Under the pieces are notes generated by a model. It worked only from the letters and a program-made list of their open reading frames with translations, was not told the origin of the DNA and ran no database searches. This document shows positions 30,797 through 37,800 of a stretch of DNA of 64,000 nt, piece after piece. The translations under genes and the position numbers were made by a program. The DNA is from a virus. The stretch spans positions 20,945-84,944 of IMG/VR virus record IMGVR_UViG_3300047508_000198. One strand, 5' to 3'. Position 1 is the first letter of the stretch. The number at the start of each line of letters is the position of its first letter.

Positions 30797-31246
30797 ATGA
30801 TGACCAAGGTAGAGAAGATCCGCAAGGCAGCCCCCGGCCTCCCCGAGGCCGACGTCACCCGGTACGCCCGGATGACCGTGGCCGAAGTGGACAGCCTCTG
30901 CCGCATCCTGCGCCGGACCCGGCGCGACGCGCTGCAGGCCGAGGCCGCCAAGCGCCGTCAGCGTAGGCTCGACAACCGGAGGCACGGCAACTATGACGAG
31001 TTCCAGCTGACGGAGCGCAACTTGCGGGTGGTCGGCAAGCAGGGCGAGCGGGCCGGCGACGGCAACCTGGATGCGCTGGCCGCGCTCGGCGCGACCGCCC
31101 GGTTCGTTGATGAGCAGATCGCCCAGGCGGTGGCCAAGTGCCGCGCCCGGGGCTACACCGACCCGGAGATCGCCGAGATGCTGGGCGTCACCCGGCAGGC
31201 CCTGGGCCAGCGCTACGGCCGCAAGAAGAACATCGGCCTGGCGTAA
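30797..31246 (+). CDS. Helix-turn-helix protein; candidate repressor of the operator regulon
   Basis: A 149-aa protein (MMTKVEKIRKAAPGLPEADV). The C terminus carries a clear helix-turn-helix (YTDPEIAEMLGVTRQALGQRYG, about residues 118-139). The N-terminal part is helical, with a basic middle RRTRRDALQAEAAKRRQRRL that could dimerise or bind DNA. It is transcribed from operator-promoter 6 alone, so it would be autoregulated by the same palindrome as the early genes. This makes it the best local candidate for their repressor or activator. Not tested. Confidence 0.7.
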   Translation: MMTKVEKIRKAAPGLPEADVTRYARMTVAEVDSLCRILRRTRRDALQAEAAKRRQRRLDNRRHGNYDEFQLTERNLRVVGKQGERAGDGNLDALAALGATARFVDEQIAQAVAKCRARGYTDPEIAEMLGVTRQALGQRYGRKKNIGLA

Positions 31247-31260
31247 AGGCGCCTTTACGC
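31241..31260. promoter_or_regulatory. 20-bp perfect palindrome (GCGTAAAGGC and its complement)
   Basis: It overlaps the stop codon of the helix-turn-helix gene. The half-sites CGTAAA-N6-TTTACG recur at 55412-55429 at the end of recA. It may be a terminator, or a second type of operator. Confidence 0.4.
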
Positions 31261-31400
31261 GGGCCGCGCTAGGATTATAGAGTCCGGCCCGGCAGGCATC
31301 AGTCCCGGAGTTGACCCGAGTGCAAGGCACATCAGCTTCCCAGGGATCAGCGCGAACTGTGCCGCCCATGGCGCAAAGGGGCCTGGCGGGCCGGGCCGGG

Positions 31401-31811
31401 TCACGTCTTCATGTCCGGCAGCCGCCGGGAGCGATCGGTCGGCGGCTGCCGGTCGGGCATGATGTCACGCCGCTTGCGCACCTCCTCGGCCATGTGCGCC
31501 AGGCCCGAGGACATCCGCTGCTGCGGGGTCTGCAGCGACCCGGGCTCGGGCACCTCGATCCCGTGGTGGGTCAGCACGGTGACGGCCAGCTCCCGGCGGC
31601 GGGCCAGCAGCACGCTGGCCATGAAGTCGGTGAACACCTGGCAGGCCGAGTCATCAGCCGAGCCGGCCATCAGCTGCACCGCCTGCTCGATCGCCTCGAT
31701 GTCCATCATGATCGTCTGGGCCCTGGCCGGCCAGGAGGCCACCGGGTGCCACTCGATCTCCGGCTCCTCCGGCTCGGCCGGCTCCGCCGCGGCCTGCGGG
31801 TCCTCAGCCAT
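31401..31811 (-). CDS. Small helical phage protein, unknown
   Basis: A 136-aa protein with an acidic N terminus (MAEDPQAAAEPAEPEEPEIE) and a helical core (ARAQTIMMDIEAIEQAVQLM). Its start overlaps the end of the preceding gene by 8 bp. The 154 bp between its stop and the convergent regulator contain no other gene. Not recognised. Confidence 0.65.
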   Translation of the reverse strand: MAEDPQAAAEPAEPEEPEIEWHPVASWPARAQTIMMDIEAIEQAVQLMAGSADDSACQVFTDFMASVLLARRRELAVTVLTHHGIEVPEPGSLQTPQQRMSSGLAHMAEEVRKRRDIMPDRQPPTDRSRRLPDMKT

Positions 31812-32019
31812 GGGTGCGGGCCTCCTCCCAGGCCAGGAACGCCAGCCAGCCGGGGCCGTCCAGCCACTCGCCGAACAGCCCGGCGTGGTCGTCGTCGGTG
31901 AACTTCAGCAGGATCTCATGCTCGCCGAGGGACCGGGTGATCTTCTCCGTGCGCGGCAGGTCCGGGAACGGGATCCGCGGCGGCTCAGCCCGGGGCAGGT
32001 CCTGAAACGGGATCGCCAC
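31804..32019 (-). CDS. Small phage protein, unknown
   Basis: A 71-aa protein from GTG 32019 with GGAGG upstream. It has a repeated IPF.DLPR..P segment (IPFQDLPRAEPPRIPFPDLP), then ILLKFTDDDHAGLFGEWLDG. The start overlaps the UDG gene by 35 bp. Not recognised. Confidence 0.6.
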   Translation of the reverse strand: MAIPFQDLPRAEPPRIPFPDLPRTEKITRSLGEHEILLKFTDDDHAGLFGEWLDGPGWLAFLAWEEARTHG

Positions 32020-32578
32020 CGAACGCCTCCTTCCAGTGCGGCAGGACGGCCAGGTCGGCCCTCATCTTTTCCAGGACGCGCGGGTCGCGCAGGCCCGCGC
32101 TCGGGTGGTAGGTCGGCAGCATCATCCGGCCGTCCCGGCGCTCCAGCTGGCCGTGGCACTCGCTGACCGGCGGGCCGTCCGGGACCAGGGCCCGGCGGGC
32201 CACCGCGCCCAGGGTGATCACCAGGGCCGGGTCGATGCCGGTGATCTCAGCCTGCAGCCGCGGGCGCGAGACGTGGATCTCGAACTGCTCCGGCGTGCGG
32301 TTGGCCGGCGGCCGGTAGGCCAGCACGTTAGTCACGTAGCACATCCACCGCGGCAGGCCCCGCTCCGCCAGCAGCTGGTCCAGCAGCTGGCCGGACGGGC
32401 CCACGAACGGCTTGAGCTGGACGACCTCCTGCGCCCCCGGGGCCTCGCCGACCAGGAGCACCGGGGCGTTGAGCGGGCCGTCGCCACGGACCAGCGGGGA
32501 CTGGGCCCGCAGCGGCGCCAGCACGGCGATCTGCTCGTAGTCCTCATAGGCCTGGATGATCAGTGCCGGGTCAATCAT
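31985..32578 (-). CDS. Uracil-DNA glycosylase, family 4/5 type
   Basis: A 197-aa protein that removes uracil from DNA. Motif 1 is VLLVGEAPGAQEVVQLKPFV (about residues 40-59), followed by GPSGQLLDQLL, YVTNVLAYRPP and the C-terminal HPSAGLR (about residue 157), as in the UDG family 4/5 proteins. Four Cys for an Fe-S cluster, common in family 4, are not evident, so it may be a cluster-free variant. Phages use such enzymes to repair deaminated cytosine in GC-rich DNA. Confidence 0.9.
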   Translation of the reverse strand: MIDPALIIQAYEDYEQIAVLAPLRAQSPLVRGDGPLNAPVLLVGEAPGAQEVVQLKPFVGPSGQLLDQLLAERGLPRWMCYVTNVLAYRPPANRTPEQFEIHVSRPRLQAEITGIDPALVITLGAVARRALVPDGPPVSECHGQLERRDGRMMLPTYHPSAGLRDPRVLEKMRADLAVLPHWKEAFGGDPVSGPAPG

Positions 32579-32814
32579 CCATGCCTCGCATGTCTCCCGG
32601 CCGGGTTGGCCCGGCCGTCGGTCCAGGCCCGCTGCATGACGTCATGCGCGCCCGCCCGGAAGGCATCCTGCAGGCGCGGCGTCAGCTTCTCCCAGGGCGG
32701 CATGACGGCGCCGTCCTGCTCCCAGCCGAGTGCGCCGGCGTAGGCCTCGTAGCAGATCTGGCCGGCTTCCCGTGGCGGTTCGCTCCACGCCATCAGCTCA
32801 TCGGTCAGGCTCAT
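32575..32814 (-). CDS. Small helical phage protein
   Basis: A 79-aa protein (MSLTDELMAWSEPPREAGQI) with CYEAYAGALGW and a helical MPPWEKLTPRLQDAFRAGAH segment, a pattern of many small actinophage proteins. It overlaps both neighbours by 4 bp. Function unknown. Confidence 0.7.
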   Translation of the reverse strand: MSLTDELMAWSEPPREAGQICYEAYAGALGWEQDGAVMPPWEKLTPRLQDAFRAGAHDVMQRAWTDGRANPAGRHARHG

Positions 32815-33482
32815 CGGCGATCAGCATACGGCTCCCTTTCCGGCCGGGGGCTGAGCAGGGCGCTCTGGTCAGCCAGCTGGCTGGTGTTGATCCCGAACCG
32901 CTCCAGCGTGTCCAGGATGATCTCGATGGCCACCCGCGGGTGCGGGCCGTCGCTGTTGGTCCGGGTCGCCGCCATCAGCCTGGGGAAGGCCTCGTCGAAC
33001 AAGCTGGAGGACAGCTCGACGCGGCTGGCGTAGACCCACCGCGGCGGGCCAGGCGGGCCCTCGTGCAGGTCCGGGACCTCGCCGACCCGCCGGAAGATCT
33101 CCACCCGCACCGGGTAGCCGAACTCATCCGGCGGCAGCGGCATGTCAGCCAGCGGGTAGGTGTCGTACCGGGTGAAGTTGACCACGCCGACCCGCCGGGT
33201 CATCTTCACCGGCCAGCGGCGGGTGAACCAGGCCGGGGCGTGCTCGTCCTTCAGGTGCTGCCACCAGCTGGCCGGGTACTCGATGTAAAACTCCTGGTTC
33301 TCGCTGAGCACCTGCGCGCCCAGCAGGCTCGCGCTCAGCTCCATGAGCATGCCCCAGGCGTCCTTCCTGACCGCCTCCAGCTGCATCGAGCTGGTGGTGA
33401 AGCTGCCCAGCCGCTCCGGCGCCTGCCGCTGGATCTTGGTCCTCAGCTGGTGCAGGTAGACATGGTGCGGCTCCGGCATCAT
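32811..33482 (-). CDS. Phage protein, unknown (223 aa)
   Basis: A 223-aa alpha/beta protein (MMPEPHHVYLHQLRTKIQRQ). The middle is strand-rich and aromatic (NQEFYIEYPASWWQHLKDEH, VGVVNFTRYDTYPLADMPLP). The C-terminal helix carries PHPRVAIEIILDTLERFGIN. ATGA overlap on both sides. The family is not recognised; a DNA-metabolism accessory is one possibility. Confidence 0.65.
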   Translation of the reverse strand: MMPEPHHVYLHQLRTKIQRQAPERLGSFTTSSMQLEAVRKDAWGMLMELSASLLGAQVLSENQEFYIEYPASWWQHLKDEHAPAWFTRRWPVKMTRRVGVVNFTRYDTYPLADMPLPPDEFGYPVRVEIFRRVGEVPDLHEGPPGPPRWVYASRVELSSSLFDEAFPRLMAATRTNSDGPHPRVAIEIILDTLERFGINTSQLADQSALLSPRPEREPYADRR

Positions 33483-33694
33483 GGCGTGATCCCCTTGAAC
33501 GGGTCATCCATGGTGCTCAGTGACTCCCAGCCGGGATTGGCGGCCTCCCAGGTGTCCCGGGCGGTCACGCTGCGCGGCACCGACAGGGACGCACACGGGC
33601 CCGGGTGGTACTCGCGGACCTCGCACGGGTGGTCGATCCAGTCCCCGGGCACCGGGATCCGGCAGCTGCGCTCGGGGTAGGCGGCCTTCTTCAA
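33479..33694 (-). CDS. Small phage protein with Cys pairs
   Basis: A 71-aa protein from a TTG start (TTGA overlap with the previous stop), MKKAAYPERSCRIPVPGDWI. Three Cys and a His in the first 40 residues could form a small zinc site. Coupled on both sides. Not recognised. Confidence 0.55.
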   Translation of the reverse strand: MKKAAYPERSCRIPVPGDWIDHPCEVREYHPGPCASLSVPRSVTARDTWEAANPGWESLSTMDDPFKGITP

Positions 33695-33918
33695 TCATCA
33701 CCTGCTAGCGCGTCGAGGGTGATCTCGCGTTCTAGCATTTCATAGTCGGGGACTGGACTGTAGGCCGTGCGGCACCGCGGGCAGAGCTTGTAGCTGAGGT
33801 TGTCTTCCAGCAGGACCTGGCAGCGCGAGCAGTGCGTCATCAGCTCGAAGCCCTCGCGCGACCGGCGGCACGCCTCCGGAGTCCACCAGGACGGCCACCA
33901 GGCCGGGCGCTCAGTCAC
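33691..33918 (-). CDS. Zinc-ribbon protein
   Basis: A 75-aa protein from GTG 33918, which overlaps the preceding stop (GTGA); upstream in-frame starts would overlap more. A Trp-rich head (WWPSWWTPEACRRSREGF) is followed by a CxxC...CxxC ribbon (HCSRCQVLLEDN...LCPRCRTA). Ribbons of this kind usually bind nucleic acids or other phage proteins. Confidence 0.65.
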   Translation of the reverse strand: MTERPAWWPSWWTPEACRRSREGFELMTHCSRCQVLLEDNLSYKLCPRCRTAYSPVPDYEMLEREITLDALAGDD

Positions 33919-34166
33919 CACCAGCCCAGGCCCTGGCGGCACTTACCGCACCTGTGGTACCACTCATCCTTCTTCTTGTCGTACTTGACCTTGGTCGGGT
34001 TGTGCGGCGGGCACGGCTGGCCGTAGTTCGTGCCGGGCCGGGGGACCGCGCCGCCGGGGCCCTTGTCCCCGCGCTTGTGCCGGTCCCCCTTCTTCCTGAC
34101 CGGCTTGCCGCCCCGCTCGCAGCCGGGCCAGTGCCCGCGGCCCTTACCGCACTTGTCGCAGGCCAC
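33915..34166 (-). CDS. Basic zinc-ribbon protein
   Basis: An 83-aa protein: CxxC at residues 3-6 (MACDKCGKGRGHWPGCERGG), a Lys/Gly-rich linker, then a second CxxC (HRCGKCRQGLGWW) at the end. Four to five Cys and one His can bind one or two zinc ions. The strongly basic linker suggests DNA or RNA contact. Confidence 0.65.
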   Translation of the reverse strand: MACDKCGKGRGHWPGCERGGKPVRKKGDRHKRGDKGPGGAVPRPGTNYGQPCPPHNPTKVKYDKKKDEWYHRCGKCRQGLGWW

Positions 34167-34169
34167 CGG

Positions 34170-34487
34170 TCATCCGGCAGGCTCCTGGTCAGTCGGGACG
34201 TCCGGGACGGGCTCGATTTCAGCGTCGTGCCACACGCACAGGCAGCCGGTGCCCATGCTTTCACCCTGGCACTTGACGTGCTCGGCACGGCGCTGATCGT
34301 AGCTCATCGTCGTGGCGCGGAACTCCAGGTGGCCCCGGCAGCGGGTGCTCAGGTGCGCATCGGCCGCCTGCTGGCGGGCCAGGTCCAGGGCCTTGTCCAG
34401 GATCATGGACCGCAGCTGCTGGCGCTCGGCCAGCGGCATGCCGGGCCGCATCCTCGGGCGGTCCTGCCCCGTCGTCTCGTCCGGCAT
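34170..34487 (-). CDS. Small phage protein with Cys-His C terminus
   Basis: A 105-aa protein, helical at the start (AERQQLRSMILDKALDLARQ), with CRGH, CQGE and CLCVWHD in the second half. It lies 3 bp from the next gene. A zinc site is likely. Not recognised. Confidence 0.6.
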   Translation of the reverse strand: MPDETTGQDRPRMRPGMPLAERQQLRSMILDKALDLARQQAADAHLSTRCRGHLEFRATTMSYDQRRAEHVKCQGESMGTGCLCVWHDAEIEPVPDVPTDQEPAG

Positions 34488-34499
34488 GCCGCTGTCCTC

Positions 34500-34808
34500 T
34501 CAGAACTGGTCGGGCGAGGTGATCGCGTCGGTGATCACGACGGTCGGCGGCACGGACATGTCGCCGCCCACCGAGGCGATGAACGTCTGCAGCTCGGGCC
34601 GGCTGAAGAACGACTGGAAGCCGTCCTCGTCCGTCCACTCGTCCACGACCATGATCATGCCGTCGCCGACGCCGAACCGGTGATGCAGCGCGCCGGCCAT
34701 CCGGGCGTCTGCGGCGAATCGCTCGTAGTCATCGGCCCGGTCGGTCAGGGACTTCTGGAATACCTCGGTGTCGCCCTCGATCGCGACGGTGATGAGCTTG
34801 CTACCCAT
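34500..34808 (-). CDS. ABM-like ferredoxin-fold protein
   Basis: A 102-aa protein from ATG 34808 (AGGAAGAGG upstream). MGSKLITVAIEGDTEVFQKS, then GALHHRFGVGDGMIMVVDEW and FQSFFSRPELQTFIASVGG follow the beta-alpha-beta order of antibiotic-biosynthesis-monooxygenase (ABM)-like dimeric alpha/beta barrels. It may be a catalytic or scaffold monomer; the family covers enzymes of many kinds and the substrate cannot be read. Such proteins are unusual in phages. Confidence 0.5.
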   Translation of the reverse strand: MGSKLITVAIEGDTEVFQKSLTDRADDYERFAADARMAGALHHRFGVGDGMIMVVDEWTDEDGFQSFFSRPELQTFIASVGGDMSVPPTVVITDAITSPDQF

Positions 34809-34836
34809 GCGGGAGCCTCTTCCTTGAGGGGGTGTA

Positions 34837-37800
34837 TCAAGGAACCATAGCAGGCTTCGCCTCGCGCTCGATGCCAAGTTCGCTGTAATCGGCCGCGCCG
34901 CGGCCGGAGTGCTTGATCGTGACGTGGTGGCCGAGCGGGTGGTATTCCCAGCTGGGGCTGGTGCGCTCCGGCTTCTGCGGGACCAGGTAGCCGGGGTTGC
35001 CGCTGTGGTCGACGTACGCGCCCTCCAGCTTGACGTGAGCACCCGGCCGGAAACGCACCTCGGCCTCCCAGTCCATGGACCGGTGGATGCCCCGCCACAT
35101 CGGGTGCGACCGCGGGAACGCCTGCTTCTCGTGGTCCTCGACGACGCCCTGCCAGACGACCCGGCGCTTGCCGGGCTCGCCGGTCGGGTGGGTGATCAGC
35201 GCATCAGGGTTGGCCGTCCAGTGCATGCCGACCGACCCGGCATCCTTCGGGTGCTCGGTCTCATCGCGCATCTCGCCGCGCCAGACCCGGGTGCCGGGCG
35301 GCGGGTTCTTCGCCAGGTCGAACATCTCGCGGCGGTGCACGCCCAGGTCCTCGGTGTCGAAGGCGCGCTGCTGCTCCGGGGGCAGGCTGCCCGGGGTGAT
35401 GACCGCGGTCCTGGCCGTGCGGAAGTCCTTCACCAGCACCGGGACCGGCTTGTCGTACCCGGCCTCGTTCAGCGCGAAGGTCCGGTGATGGCCGTTCCAC
35501 AGCCAGGACTGGTCATCATCGTGGACCAGGGTGATCGGATGGCTGGGCGGGTAGCTATGCGTGTCGCCGCTCATCCCGCCGTGCAGGGACGGCTTGTAGC
35601 CCTGCTGGCGGATCTTCTCAGCCAGGTCGCTGATGTGCCGGCGCCCGGCGGGGTCCTGCATGCGCCAGGCCTCCCGCTGCGCGTACGGCAGCAGGTCGCG
35701 CGGGTGGATGCGCTCTACGCGCTGGGTGTAGAGGGCCGCCGCGGTCTTGTCCACCCGCGAGCGGCGCACCGTGTCCCAGGTCTTGGCGAAGCCCGGGTGC
35801 AGCGCGCCGGTCTCCTTCAGGCCGTCCACCTCGTGCTTGTCGAACCAGGCGTGGCCCTCGGCCTCGAAGCTGGTGCTGCCGCCGCCCTTCGGCTCGAACC
35901 GCTTGCCGAGGTCGGCCACGTGGGTGTCCGCGAACCAGCCGCCGTGATCGTCGCGCACGGTGTGATGGTGCTTCATCCGGGGCAGCGGGCCCATCTCCTC
36001 GGCCGCCTCGCGCCGGGCCGCAGCGTAGGAGTCTTCCCCCTCGTGCTGCAGCGCGCCGCCGGGCAGCGCCCAGGTGCCGCCGTGGTCGGTGAAGCCGGAG
36101 GAGGTCCGCTTCTGCAGCAGGTACCGGTGGTGGCCGTCGGGGGCCCGGTGCCGCAGCAGCAGGAATGAGGCCCCGTGCGGGCCCCAGTGCTCATGGCCCT
36201 GGTCGCATTCGACGTAGCCGGTGTCAGGAGTAAAATCGTCACCGGCATTGGCCATATCAATAATCATAGCCTTCTTCGGATACCCCTTGCCGGGCACCTC
36301 TTCCAAAACCCTGACCGGGGCTTTCGTGCGGAATGCTCCCGGGCCGCCATCTTCAGAGTCATCCTCCACCGGCCCGCTGGGCCGGACCCGGTACACGCGC
36401 GGCGTGTCGTCGGAGTATTCGTCATCCGGACTAGGGGCCGCATGAGCATAACCCGCGGCACGCTCCTGGCTCGTGGTGAGGTACACATGCTCCATGACAG
36501 AGCCGCTGACTCCCCCGCGGTGGCCGGGAGTCAGGTCCTGGCCGGGATGGAAGAATTTCCTCGTCCCGTGAAAAAACTCCTGCGGCCCGGCCGAGGCCTG
36601 GCGCGGATACCCCTTGCCGGTACCCGGCTGGTTCCACCAGGGGTTCGGGTCCTCCGGCGAGGCACCGCGCTCGTGGAGGCTGACAACCCGCAGCGGGTGC
36701 TCAGACCGGTGGCCCATGCCGTCCGGGTCCGGCTCGACCGGGCCGGTCGGCTCCACCTGGTAGATGCTGTACGTCTTGGCCTTGTTGCGGACGGCGGCCA
36801 GCCCGCCGAACGTCCGCGCCACTGAGTCAGTAGCCGATAGATATACATGCTTCTTGCTCGACACGTCATGGCCCTTGTGGCCGGGCTCGATCAGGGCGCC
36901 GGGGCTGAGCCGGGCGGCGGTGCCGTGGTAGTAAGGCCCGTCGTAGGCCGGGGCCGCGGCGGTCTTGCCCGGGTGGTGCATGTAGTCCTCGGGCAGGAAC
37001 TCCGACGGCGCGATGTCGGCCGGGATGTGGTTGCCGTGCCGCTCCTTCACCTCGGGGCCCTTAGATGCGCCGGGCAGCTTGTACTTGCGCCGGTTCGGGA
37101 TCCAGCTGTGCCGGTGGCCGATCACCGGCACCGCCTCGTGCCCGGCCTCAGCTGCCCAGGCCAGGCGGCTGTTGCCCTCGGGCACGTAGGCGTAGTTGGA
37201 CTTCGGGTCCCAGTTGACGTGGATCGGCTGGCGGATGCCCTCGTCTCTCACGGACTGGACATTGGCCGCCCACTCCTCGGGCGTGTGCCGCGGCGCCATC
37301 ACCTCGCCCTCGGGGCTGCGCGAGGTACCGGGCCCGTGGTGCCACTCGCGGTGCTTCATCAGCTTGTCGGTGCGCACCCACTCCACCCGGGCCTGCTCGA
37401 ACCGCTTGCTCACCTCGGACAGGTCCCCGCCGGGCAGGATGGCCTGCTTGCGCACGCCGGGGTAGGCGCCGCCGTGCTCGGCGTGGAAGCGGCCCACCCG
37501 GTCGTACATCGGCTTATCCTCGTTCAGCTCCGAGGAGTAGCCACGCTTACCGTGCTGCCAATTCTCGTCCTCGCCCCAGAACCGGGGCTCGACCGGGTGA
37601 TGCTCGACCTCGTGCGGCTCGGGCGCGGTCTTCGGCGGGGCGATGTGCTCGACGTGGGTGGTCTCGATCTGGCTGGGCCGGGTGGCGATCGCCGAGATGT
37701 GCCGGACGTCCTGCCTGGTGTGCTCGGCGAACTCCTTGTCCCACTCGCCGTCGTAGCTGCCCTGGCCGGGCCCCTCGACCTCGTTGCCGTAGGTGATGCC

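Noticed and set aside
26427-30800. Very long open frame on the plus strand opposite the 1231-aa gene
   Set aside because: It is the GC-rich antisense of a well-supported minus-strand gene. Its sequence is Arg/Val/Leu-rich without motifs or SD, as in other antisense frames of this window.
36255-36270. TATCAATAATCATAG in the 1757-aa gene
   Set aside because: Only the left half-site is present, within coding sequence.
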